Positions 55,504 through 64,000 of a stretch of DNA of 64,000 nt are shown piece after piece. The translations under genes and the position numbers were made by a program. The DNA is from Pictodentalium vernedei (lineage: Eukaryota; Mollusca; Scaphopoda; Dentaliida; Dentaliidae). The DNA lies in the NCBI GenBank assembly GCA_031216915.1, contig CM062294.1, positions 161,341,455 to 161,405,454 on the forward strand, in the 5' to 3' direction. Position 1 is the stretch's first letter. Each line of letters starts with the position of its first letter. The notes under the pieces are model-generated. The model was not told the origin of the DNA, ran no database searches, and was given only the letters and a program-made list of their open reading frames with translations.

Positions 55504-56380
55504 TTCGCTGTCGCTGATTGAATCGGTATGTTTTGTTTTCGTTTCCTCTTTCCACCCGTTTGAATTGTAGTTTTTCTCTTCTCATCGCCTCCTCCTCCTC
55601 CTCCTCCAGACATCGATAGTTCAACTCATTCTTATTTTGCGACCATATATGTTTCAAACCGAACCGACGCGCTATAGATCTAAATTCTGGCACCGTCTTG
55701 TTACTAGTTTCAGTCTTTATAACTGGGACTGTCACGATTAATCGATTAGTCGATTGTTGATCGGTCACAGCGAAATCGATTAGTATTTTTCGTTGTCGAA
55801 TAATCGGTAAATTTTATCCCACTTTAGACGTTTAATAATTAAAAGAAAATTTTATGAAAAAACTATTGTTTCTAAGGGTAAAGCGTTAAGAACGTTGAAG
55901 TTAAACCCCAAGAAGCCGTTGGAAGCATTTGTCTGTCAGGTGCATTCATCAAAGCTTTGATGTTCTGAACTTTTGAACCGTCTGTGTAATAATCAAGACC
56001 GGTCGGCAGTTGCGAAGTTCGCAACTGCCGACCGGTCTTGATTATTACACTGACGGTTCAAAAGTTCAGAACATCAAAGCTTTTAACGTACCCAAAAGAG
56101 GATCGTCTTCGTTGTTTACCGGAGGTAGGTCAACTGACTTGAACTTCATTTTTTATCGACGTCAGAGAGAGGGAGAGGGGGTCATCTAGGTACGATTAAT
56201 CGATCATGATCGATTATTTGCTACGATTAATCGATTCATAAATTAAAAAATCGTGACAGCCCTATTTATAACTCTGCTCATTTGTGGTTTGGTTCGATAA
56301 CTCGACGAATTTTCGATGCCGATGTTCTTAACATAACTTTTCAGTTCAGCTACATTGCACGCTTCTAATGAAAATTTCAT
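55504..56380 (-). pseudogene. Virus-element basic protein gene, split by a hAT-like MITE
   Basis: On the minus strand an ATG at 56380 opens a frame (N-terminus with ELKSYVKNIGI and KPQMSRVIK, SAP-like helix pair in appearance) that runs to the MITE boundary at 56265. On the other side of the 541-bp insertion, at 55723, the frame resumes without a shift (TETSNKTVPEFRSIARRFGL, then NKNELNYR). It continues through a Glu run and a Lys/Arg-rich tail (GNENKTYRFNQRQRK) to a stop at about 55502. A small basic, possibly DNA-binding protein is plausible. The MITE disrupts it. Confidence 0.4.
55724..56264. mobile_element. hAT-like MITE with 8-bp target-site duplication
   Basis: The ends are TGGGACTGTCACGATTAATC and (reverse complement) TAGGGCTGTCACGATT. 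The duplication TTTATAAC lies at 55716-55723 and 56265-56272. The centre is a near-perfect foldback at 55951-56084 (CAAGACCGGTCGGCAGTTGC mirrored). 541 bp, non-coding, younger than the gene it interrupts. Confidence 0.9.
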
Positions 56381-56712
56381 TTTTTTTTAATTATCAAAAT
56401 ATATTTAATATATATATGAGAAAACAATTCACTTAAAACAATTTTTCAAGTTAGGTAATTTCTCACAATTTGCAAATTTATTTTCTCGAGAAATCGACAG
56501 AAAAATTATGTTTTCCACTAAGTTATTTTTTTTAACTTAAAAAAAATAAAATATAAAATCGGTCAACATGTTTTTTTCATATTGTATATAGGAACTCTAA
56601 AAATAATAAAAATTAATTTAAAATTAACCAAAACAGTTCATTTCATATTACGTATAGGAAATAAAATAAGTTTATAATTAATAAAAAAAAATCTCAATGG
56701 AAAAAAAATGAA

Positions 56713-57150
56713 TTGAAAAAAATCGCTTCATTTAATAATAGTAAAACGTTTTATTTGAAGCCTAATCAAATCCAACTGAAAGATGTCGAAGTAACAAAGT
56801 TTGAAGATAAATACGATAATCATTGCATGAGATTAATACTGGTAGAAGATCAAGTCGATTTATTTTCGGATTTAGGAAATTTGTGTCGCAAACTCGTGAA
56901 GGAAGAAGAAAAGAATTTCAAGAAGTTTAGTCTGACCTTTGGCAGAAGCAAAATATATCCGAAAATCGATGAAGGTGTCCTAGATCGACTCGAAGAAGAC
57001 GTTCTAATAAATGTGGAAATGTTTACAAAAGCAGACATGGTCATCGAGCATCTGTACAAAAATGAAGAGGGGAAAGTGACAGTTCGCAAACAAATAAACG
57101 ATATGACTGTAAAACAACAAACACAAAAAAAAATTGTAAAGAAATTTTAA
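56713..57150 (+). CDS. Intact 145-aa ORF of the virus-like element, function unknown
   Basis: Uninterrupted from ATG to stop, in very AT-rich sequence near the right TIR, while most neighbouring element genes are broken. Residues 5-50 look globular (FNNSKTFYLKPNQIQLKDVE, MRLILVEDQVDLFSDLGNLC). The middle is charged (KEEEKNFKKFSLTFGRSKIY, LDRLEEDVLINVEMFTKADM). The tail is basic (KQQTQKKIVKKF). No TM helix or signal. The strand alternation and a short acidic/basic protein could suit a nucleic-acid-binding accessory role, but that is speculation. It lies 353 bp from the convergent ORF at 57853-57503. Confidence 0.5.
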   Translation: MKKIASFNNSKTFYLKPNQIQLKDVEVTKFEDKYDNHCMRLILVEDQVDLFSDLGNLCRKLVKEEEKNFKKFSLTFGRSKIYPKIDEGVLDRLEEDVLINVEMFTKADMVIEHLYKNEEGKVTVRKQINDMTVKQQTQKKIVKKF

Positions 57151-57177
57151 ATTTCTTTGTTTTAATTTTTTGCGAAT

Positions 57178-57218
57178 GTTTATAGTATCGATTTAAAAAA
57201 AAAAAAAAAAAAAAAAAT
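57178..57218. repeat. Poly-A tract
   Basis: ATTTAAAAAA followed by an unbroken A run. Low complexity, in the interval between the two right-end ORFs. Confidence 0.8.
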
Positions 57219-57502
57219 TGTTAATTCTTTTTCTACTTTTTCATCTTTTTTTTATCTTCTCATGAATTGGATACAAAATCATTCCATTCGACCCTCTTTC
57301 ATTAATAACAGTCTGTTGTGATGTTAAGTATCATCACACTCAGTTATGTAAACACTTTCAGGAGAGGTCTCGGTAAAAGACTTAGGAAGATTTTGTTTGT
57401 GTTCTCAATAATATTCCATCATGATATTCTGATATTTATCATATTTTGAATACTCCATTTTCTTCCAATTGTTTTTAATTTAGTAATTTTTTATTCTCCT
57501 TC

Positions 57503-57853
57503 TCAAAATCTGAGTCGGATATTCTCTATCCAGTAATAATGCGAAATACTTCCTCGATCGTAATTCGTGTGAAGTTTCGACATTTTCCGAAAATGCTCAA
57601 TTTCGAAATCCAAAGGCTGCGGTTGCCCTCGACACATGATCATTGTCTTTCCCCACTCTATCGCGTCGCCCCCGTCAAGCTTTTCCAACACCGACGCAAA
57701 ACACAGGATTATGGCGTCTTTGTGCTCCGTGGTGTAACAGGTGTGCGCCTTGATCAATCTCTCCAACAATATAAAAAGAGTATAAAAAAGGTTTTTTGAG
57801 GCCGTCTGTTCGAGACCACTTTTTATCTCTTTCAGACCTTTCAAATGCTCCAT
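57503..57853 (-). CDS. 116-aa ORF starting inside the right TIR, function unknown
   Basis: ATG at 57853 lies within the terminal inverted repeat, so the first residues (MEHLKGLKEIKSGLEQ) are TIR-encoded. The frame is intact to its stop and predicted alpha-helical (LFYTLFILLERLIKAHTCYT, KDAIILCFASVLEKLDG), ending HYYWIENIRLRF. Transcription would run inward from the right end, as is usual for genes at element ends. No family recognised. Confidence 0.45.
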   Translation of the reverse strand: MEHLKGLKEIKSGLEQTASKNLFYTLFILLERLIKAHTCYTTEHKDAIILCFASVLEKLDGGDAIEWGKTMIMCRGQPQPLDFEIEHFRKMSKLHTNYDRGSISHYYWIENIRLRF

Positions 57854-58248
57854 TGGATGAGCACTGAGAAAAACGGCTAAAATTGGAAATCAGAGGGATA
57901 TATAAGGCTTAAAAGTAGTAAAATAAAAAAAAGGAAAATCCTCTTCTCAACAATTCTTTAACAAATCCTCATTGAAATAACACTGAGCAAAAAGGCGACG
58001 ATGGAAAACAAAATTCATTTTCCATGATATTTGAGGTGAGCGATCTTCACACTTTCACAATTCCTATGGGAAATTTGTATGAAAAAGGTTTTTCGAGATC
58101 GTCTGTTCGAGCCCACTTCGAGTTTTAAATGCTTTTCATTTTCTAAAAAAAAAAATCCCCATTAGATAAACCTTAGCCGAGATTCGAGCCCTGGCGAAAA
58201 TTGACTAAGTTGTTTTTTTCAAGGCTAAATTCCCATGTGGGCTCGAAA
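57785..58248 (-). repeat. Right terminal inverted repeat
   Basis: Inverted partner of 35811-36250, ending GGGCTCGAAA. Ordered matches span the whole length with small indels. It includes the start of the 116-aa ORF. Confidence 0.8.
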
Positions 58249-58249
58249 T

Positions 58250-58750
58250 GCCTTACCTAGTTCGCTCGAATCGGCAATTTTACTCTCCTGGCGACACTTG
58301 AACACCTTGTCTATTGTCCTGTCCTGTATTTCAAATTTCTTGCATGCCCGAAAAGATAATAAACCTGGATGTTAACACAGACATTGACTACCTGAGATCA
58401 ATGAGAAAATTTAAACATAACATCTTCAATCATAACTATGACGTTACATGTAATTGTGTCAAAATAATATTCAATTGTTTGAGTTTTGAGTGTGGACTTA
58501 GTGTAACATTGGTAATGTCACTTTATATCATAAATTAATATCCATGACTTTATCGTTGTGGCTTTGTGCTGAACACTTATACTGCGTGAGGCGTGTAACC
58601 GCATTACATAGTGTTAGATACGGCTAGTTTGTTGTGATATCCGTAATAAAAACAGAAAGACGGGGTTGCCTTTATGAAAGAGTAATACACGTACATTGGA
58701 CACAGTAATTCACCGAACTACAGCTGGATCTAAACATGGTAACAAGGTAT
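58250..58750. other. No gene seen
   Basis: Flank of the virus-like element. Short plus frames only (58314-58538). Confidence 0.45.
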
Positions 58751-58756
58751 CATCCA

Positions 58757-58840
58757 AGAGAATACCAAATAAAAGCCACGTTTTCACAGATGAAGAAGAG
58801 AATACCAAATAAAAGCCACGTTTTCACAGATGAAGGTAAA
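58757..58840. repeat. 40-bp tandem duplication in the RNase H region
   Basis: AATACCAAATAAAAGCCACG-TTTTCACAGATGAAG starts at 58761 and again at 58801. It duplicates the start of the LINE RNase H domain (HVFTDE). Confidence 0.95.
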
Positions 58841-59763
58841 GCTTTGTAACTAACACTTCAACACATCGGTAATGTCCAGGAAACGACTTTGATCATATTT
58901 TCCGACTCTCTTTTCTCTTTGCTAGCTTTAGTCAATCCCAGGTTGAAGAACCATCTCATTTTGAAACTTCGTGAGAAGTTGAATACTCTCGTGACTGACC
59001 GAAATGAGATCGTATTTTACTGGTTACCTGGACATGTTGGTATCTGCGGTAACACCAGTGCAAACAATGAAACATATAATTTATTTGAAAGCTAATTTCT
59101 CAGGTTATAAGTCGCATATCAACAAGTACATCAAATCAGTGTGGCAGGCGGAATAGGATGGAGCGACAAATAACAAGCACCATCGCTTCCAAACGACTAT
59201 TACTGATAAGTATCCGTCTAGTAACAGTTATAAAATGATCAAGTGATTCTGACACGATGTCATATTGATCATACAAAGCTTTCACATTCCTTTTAGTTAG
59301 AGGGTAATATGCGACCAGAATGTGTGTTCCCTGTCACTGCTCATTGACAATCGAACATATTCTATTAGACTGTACTGATTTTAATGATATTATACGGACG
59401 GCGATTTTATAGTCTACCGTCTCTGGGAGAATTATTTTACACAATCACTTCTTACCCGACTTCTCTTTTCTCAAAGAAAGTAACATTTTTTTGTAAGTTT
59501 TAGTTGTTTTTCAATCTTTTATCATTTTTCCGAAAGGTTTTCCTATCATCGTGTTGATTTACATGGTATTTGTGCGTCGGTTGGTATCGTTATTTACTAT
59601 TGTCCGCACTATTTATTTCAATGTCGAGATCATGTACATTTTTCCTGTTTTTCTCAATTATTTTATTTTATGAAAGAATCGTTTTACTCTACTTCAGTTC
59701 AGTTTTTATCTCTGCGATATAGTCTTTGTTTATGATGTGGCACTAAGCACCAATAAATAAATA
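58790..59763 (+). pseudogene. I-like LINE 3' end: RNase H, zinc-knuckle-like region, 3' tail
   Basis: KSHVFTDEGK (RNase H start; the following G-S is altered), LIIFSDSLFSLLALVNPRLK, EIVFYWLPGHVGICGNTSAN (the W.PGH.GI.GNE.AD motif with E to T), then in shifted frames RCHIDHTKLSHSF, RPECVFPV and LTIEHILLDCTDF, the Cys/His tail typical of I/Jockey ORF2 proteins. The 3' end is GATATAGTCTTTG ... GATGTGGCACTAAGCACCAA-TAAATAAATA at 59716-59763. Same tail family as 6.61-6.66 kb. Dead copy. Confidence 0.8.
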
Positions 59764-59769
59764 ACTCAC

Positions 59770-59928
59770 TGAACAGTTGTGTTGAAATGATTACACCTGA
59801 TACGGTATCTTTTAGCCGAGTTGTGGAGTAATAAGAACTCATGGTTGAGGCTTTATTTTTGTAAGCTAAAGATGCTGTATGGGTATGGCTAGGAATTATC
59901 TGCACCTCTCTTGACATGGTTGTGGAAT
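59770..59928 (-). CDS. Internal exon of the mucin-like membrane-protein gene, phase 1-1
   Basis: The minus-strand acceptor CAACTTCTATTCCAG precedes 159 open nt; the donor is TTCA|GTGAGT. Phase 1 at both ends, 53 codons, Ser/Thr-rich (STTMSREVQIIPSHTHTASL, ASTMSSYYSTTRLKDTVSGV). It would join in frame to the repeat exon at 35218. The intron beyond the donor hexamer is immediately the reversed tail of the adjacent LINE. Being the furthest upstream supported exon, the gene's signal-peptide exon must lie at higher coordinates, probably outside the window. Confidence 0.55.
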
Positions 59929-60120
59929 CTGGAATAGAAGTTGTCAAGATGGATTAACTAACAATTACTGTTGCTAATCATTTTTTCCAGATACGAATAA
60001 ATTTTGTTTTGATCGGTGGGTGAGTAGTTTATTCAAATTCAGAACTGAAACACTTCCAGTTAACATGTGCGACTATCGACTGCAAATAAGACAGTAAGAT
60101 ATCATATACGTTAACTTCTT

Positions 60121-60237
60121 GATCGTTCCAACGAGGGGTCATAACCTATGTTTTTGAGACAAAAAATGAAAAAAAAAATTGGTTATTCAAGAATTATTTT
60201 TTCAAGTGTCGTCTGCTTTTCAGGTTAGGTAAAGGGG
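60121..60237. mobile_element. piggyBac-like MITE, half copy
   Basis: It starts at the hairpin centre (GATCGTTCCAACGAGGGGTC, ATAACCTATGTTTTTGAGAC) and ends GTTAGGTAAAGGGG followed by TTAA at 60238-60241. Orientation is reversed relative to 33540-33783; the other half is missing. Confidence 0.8.
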
Positions 60238-60440
60238 TTAAATAGTCCATTAGATTATATCGACAGAAATATTTGAGATGATCCGAAAGCGAACATATGG
60301 TTCACTTCTCCGACCAATTAGAATATTCTATACAATTGAATCTAAAAAAAATATGATAAATAATTGTTTTTCTTGAATCAACGCAAGATGTTTCTCAACC
60401 GAGATTTAGTTTGACTAAATTTGAATGACCTTACCAATAC

Positions 60441-60674
60441 AGTACAGTCGCCGTGGACTGGTCGCAATCCACGTGTGAGCAGTGATGTTTACTAGGTAAT
60501 AAATATCATCATCATCAAACGTTTAATTAATGAAGCACCGGGTTGTACCCGGTGCTTCATTAATTAAATTTTTGATGATTATTCAAATAATGAATGTTTG
60601 GAATCTAATATTACTGCGTTCATGGAAACATTGCTCATCCGTGGAAAGTGACCAGTCCACGGCAGCTGTACTGT
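60441..60674. mobile_element. Palindrome-centred MITE, complete copy
   Basis: Terminal inverted repeats of about 34 bp (AGTACAGTCGCCGTGGACTG ... and CAGTCCACGGCAGCTGTACT). The centre is a perfect palindrome, TTTAATTAATGAAGCACCGG-GTTGTACCCGG mirrored, at about 60522-60568. Related copies at 2.4 and 32.2 kb. Confidence 0.85.
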
Positions 60675-60876
60675 TCCATCCGACATATATGTTTTTTCTA
60701 CACAAAACTCGCCACAACCGTAGTTTTATTATTATGTCACGCAGTTCCACTAATTATGTTAATATACTGCTGTTTGCTTGGTGAATTAAATACTTATTCA
60801 TTAGAATATCTACAATTGTATCACATAAAGAATATCTTTATATCTTTGTGAGTAGAAGGACATAGAGGATATCTAG

Positions 60877-61385
60877 TGTTTTTGAGTGGATACCGAAAAT
60901 TATCTCATGAGTGACCGAGACAAATGGTTATTTTTTTCACGAGCGCTTGCGCAAGCGAAAATAACCATTTTTGTCTCTGTCACAGGTGAGATAATTTTCG
61001 GTAAATCACTCAAAAAAAACTAGATTTTCTTTCTATTATGCGATTTTATAAGAATCTGATAATTCCAAACATTTCAACTTTGAATTGATGCATTAAAGTA
61101 AACAGCGCATTGAATCATTGATACTCGGAAGTAATTTGATCGATACTCGGAACAGATAGCGTCTTGCAATCTGATTCAGCTGGCAGGTTTCTAGTCGAAA
61201 CATGGTCTGAAAGTATGTAATATAAGTTTTTGGTTTGGTACGTCCTTTGAAAGGACGTACCAAACCAAAACTTATATTACTGGCTTTCAGTCCATGTTTG
61301 GACCAGCGGTTTTATGCATCAATTCAAGGTTTAATACGTGTTGAATTAATGCTGTAAATGGTCGGTATCCACTCTAAAACAAGAG
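60877..61385. mobile_element. Composite foldback element with two internal hairpins
   Basis: The outer ends GTTTTTGAGTGGATACCGA and TCGGTATCCACTCTAAAAC are inverted. Hairpin 1 spans 60877-61024 (CCGAAAATTATCTCATGAG ... AATGGTTATTTTT, centre CGCTTGCGCAAGCG). Hairpin 2 spans 61075-61335 and carries the GGTACGTCCTTTGAAAGGAC core at about 61238-61265. Non-coding. Confidence 0.65.
61190..61320. repeat. Foldback with GGTACGTCCT...AGGACGTACC core, copy 2
   Basis: AAGTTTTTGGTTTGGTACGT-CCTTT mirrored, with outer ACATGGTCTGAAAG / CTTTCAGTCCATGT. Homologous to 19573-19681. Confidence 0.8.
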
Positions 61386-62930
61386 ATTTACTTTTCACTC
61401 TATGTTTTAGCACAAATTGATCATTTTCAGTGATAATGTGACTCGTATTCACCTTGAAGTGATGCCTTGAAAGCCGCCATTTTGATTGACAACGTGAAAG
61501 TGAAAATGTCTATATCTTCACAGTGGGGGATACGATTTCTATCTTTCCGCAATTTCTTCGATGATCTGTCGCATAGCGAATAATAAATGATACTTGAAAT
61601 CAGCTGAATTGTTCTTGAGCATTAGATATTTTCTATCGATGTTTCTTATCGCAATACTGTGCTTCTAAGGTCCAACATGGCCTAGGGCAAAGAGACTAGA
61701 AGACCAGGTTTAACTAACTCTTCTCCCGATACTGTTTTTTTCTCTAACTCAAGTGTCAGGGTATCATCCTTCGGGAGACTATGGGACTCTCAGCTCCCAT
61801 ACAAAGACCATGTATCGTGCACGTGGCGTAGAAAATGGAAAGGTATATTTGTCTTGTGTTTTTTCCAACAGCACGTTCAACATTACGTCAATGTATTCAG
61901 TAACATATGAGTTTCACTGGGAGATACCCTAGAAATTCTCAGCTTCTATAGACATACGTGCATGGTACTGATCGAAGGTACAATAAAGGCATGTGTTCAT
62001 TTCTTTGACATAAATGTGCCTGGCGGGAGATGTAATTAGCAGCATCCACAAAAGCCTATGTCTAGGGCAATGTGATGCAAAGGCGCTTTCTTTCTCGATG
62101 GGGTTGGATACACTGACACCAGTTGGTCGAAATATCTTAACTAAAATGCAGCGAAATGCAGATCGAATAAAATAAACATCTGCGATACAATGATCTCGCA
62201 TTTATTGGGATTCCACAGAACAGATGGGGCAAAAGGGGCTGAAAATTTGAACCGGATCAAGACGCAGTCGGATATAAACTATATTTTGTAAAAAAAGAAT
62301 AAGATAAAAGTCTTGAATTGTTTCGGGAAGATCCCCCGAATGAAGCCTTTTGATCAAAAATATAATTTTATACACGTTGATAACAATACATCATACATCT
62401 CCGTTGACGAGTGCAGATCAGATGTTGTCATATTGCATTTGGCTGTTGCATTGATTTCTTATCAACCTACCTTACAATTGTTTACTACAGGCTTGCACAA
62501 CAGTGGAAGAACCTAACTCGGATAAAATACTCTCTATTTTAATCTTTCCCAAGATATTTGGGAAAGAAAAGTGGTGTAAAAACACCACGAAAGAATAAGC
62601 CAAAACTGGGTTGAGCGCCATCGGCGCACACCCATTAAGGGACGCTCTTCTCTTAGTACAATTCCACGACTTCCATTAACCAGTGCACATGCAGTATTCA
62701 AAACCATTCTTCTTTTGTCCGTGCAACGTGGTTGACGTGTTGCGCCATCTTTGCATTATGATACAGTGATAATTCAACTCATCGATAATGGTTTTCCTGT
62801 GACTGGATTATGGATCTGAAGATCGTATAATAACAGGACTGTGTTTTATATATTCTCGTTAATATTTTCAACCACATTCTCATTGTATATTGTTTATTTA
62901 TTCCGTTTTCGCGAATGTTTTTTTTTTCGA
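61386..62930. other. No gene seen
   Basis: No supported gene. A minus-strand frame at 62201-61929 has a weak acceptor-like site but no convincing donor or domain. Confidence 0.45.
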
Positions 62931-64000
62931 CATCGTGTCAACACGGTTCGGCAATGAAAGTTTTCGGTTGATAAATTTAAATTGTTATTGGAGTTAGGTG
63001 TCAATGAGGGACTGTCTGGACAGGATTTCTTCACTCTGTCGAGGGCTGAATTTCTGTTTTTTTCTGTCCCTGTCGGCCGTCTGGGTTCCGTCGTGTACCC
63101 ACCGGTTTTTTTTCTGCCACCTTCTCTCGTAGTTGAGGGTGTTCTTCTACTTTCTGTATCTGTTGAGTTCACCATTTTCTTCTACTGCTCTCATCTCTGT
63201 TATTTTCAGTTCAGTTCCTTTCGGGCAATTCCTTTTGCCCTCGCCTTTGGTGCGTTCTCGTGGCTGTTCCGCCCGCACGCGCGGTGGGTGTGGAACGCTG
63301 TCGTTTCGGGGCCTCCCGACTCGACCATGTCTGGTGTGAGTTATACCCCCTTCGTGTGGGATGTGCAGCTCCTCCCGCACCTGCGGGGGGGGGGGGGGGG
63401 GGGCTGTCGTTTCTGGGCCTCCCGACTCGACCACGTCTGGTGAGAGTTATTCCACATCCGTGGGGGATGTGCAGTTTTTTTTTACTGTGGTGGATACCGC
63501 GGGAGCTGTTGGGATTTCTGGTGAAGATGAAGAGATGCCTGGTTCGGGGACTATGCGCCCTCTCCAGTCGACATCTGAGGCTGTCACTAGGGTTGTGACT
63601 CCTCCTTTGGACGCCGAGCTAGGTGGCTCTCTCCCCTTTTCCGCCAGTTCCAACAGCTCCCTTCGTATCTGCTGCTACTGCTGTTCCGTCTACAACGTCA
63701 TCTGGCACCGTTTCTAGCCGGCCTCGGCTTATCCCTGCAAGGGTCTGCAGGGATGTCTGTAGTGTGGTTGTGGGGTATCGGCCTCAGCCTTCCCGGACTT
63801 CAACTCGGCGAAGTCGGAAGTGGCTGCCGACTGAACCCCCTGCTGTGTCCTCTCAGCCGCTGAGCACAGCAGTTTTATACCTGCAGTGGTCTGCAGCGGT
63901 GTCGGGTAGTGTAGACGTGGGGTATCGGCCTCAGCCTTCCCTGACTTCAACTCGGCGAAGTTGGAAGTGGCTGCCGGCCGAACTCTCTACTGTGTTCTCT
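62930..64000. other. GC-richer block with tandem repeats, continuing off the window
   Basis: Base composition shifts sharply toward GC. Repeat A (CTGTCGTTTCGGGGCCTCCC-GACTCGACCA...) occurs at 63298-63368 and 63404-63474 with a poly-G run between. Repeat B (GGGGTATCGGCCTCAGCCTT-CC...CTTCAACTCGGCGAAGT) occurs at about 63735-63855 and 63880-64000 (period about 148). Plus-strand frames at 62982-63443 and 63361-63717 are long but show no recognised domain. It could be a CpG-rich gene start or a retroelement gag region. Confidence 0.5.

Larger units (their letters stand above)
35811..58248. mobile_element. Polinton/adintovirus-like virus-derived element with long terminal inverted repeats, heavily nested
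   Basis: Inverted repeats of about 450 bp lie at 35811-36250 and 57785-58248. They share GTGGGCTCGAACAGACGATC, TCCCATAGGAAT, GTGTGAAGATCGCTC, CGCCTTTTTGC-CAGTGTTATT and AGAAGAGGATTTTCC, in order. Inside, on both flanks of a repeat/LINE block, are remnants of virion-type genes and small ORFs (separate entries). Subtracting the 12-kb LINE insertion, the tandem array, the SINEs and the hAT-like MITE leaves roughly 7-8 kb, about half of a typical Polinton. I found no family-B DNA polymerase, integrase, protease or packaging ATPase, so the central replication genes appear deleted. The class assignment is by overall resemblance; the TIR pairing is directly visible. No clear target-site duplication. 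Confidence 0.55.

Noticed and set aside
61929..62201. Possible exon on the minus strand (Cys-containing frame)
   Set aside because: Weak acceptor, no good donor, no recognised domain and no continuation in frame.

Overview
The window is metazoan nuclear DNA: AT-rich, intron-bearing and dominated by transposable elements. No bacterial-style gene layout, rRNA gene or free tRNA gene is visible. A marine lophotrochozoan, most likely a mollusc, is my best guess. It rests on the C-terminal membrane exon at 7.4-7.7 kb, which resembles a transmembrane-tail family I associate with molluscs, and on the mixture of Penelope, CR1/L2-like, I-like and SINE elements. Species cannot be read from the sequence.

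Host gene. Four well-supported exons lie on the minus strand (59928-59770, 35218-34073, 30051-29878, 7716-7406). All are bounded by consensus splice sites and all internal junctions are phase 1. Together they suggest one gene longer than 50 kb for a heavily glycosylated, Ser/Thr-rich (mucin-like) type I membrane protein. Its largest exon is an in-frame array of 23-residue repeats; its last exon carries one transmembrane helix and a short tail. A weaker fifth candidate exon is at 3.1-3.2 kb.

Mobile DNA from left to right. 0-10 kb: TTAA-flanked piggyBac-like MITEs, a tRNA-SINE, palindromic elements, an I-like LINE fragment. 10.2-18.7 kb: Ty3/gypsy pol and gag remnants around a CR1/L2-like LINE, plus microsatellites. 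19.4-26.9 kb: a hAT-like MITE, three Penelope-like fragments with GIY-YIG and RT domains, and a tRNA-SINE. 27-33.8 kb: large hairpins, a tRNA-SINE, a 5S-rRNA-derived SINE, a LINE with a nested insertion, more MITEs.

35.8-58.25 kb: about 450-bp terminal inverted repeats enclose capsid-type and fibre-like protein remnants plus small reading frames. I read this as a decayed Polinton/adintovirus-like element. Inside it lies a roughly 190-bp tandem array, itself split by a 12-kb insertion. That insertion has a LINE ORF1 at one end, a LINE ORF2 at the other, and about 6.5 kb of roughly 285-bp satellite-like repeats in between. This nested structure is the most unusual item in the window.

58.7-64 kb: the 3' end of an I-like LINE abutting a host splice donor, more MITEs and hairpins, then a GC-richer block with tandem repeats running off the end.
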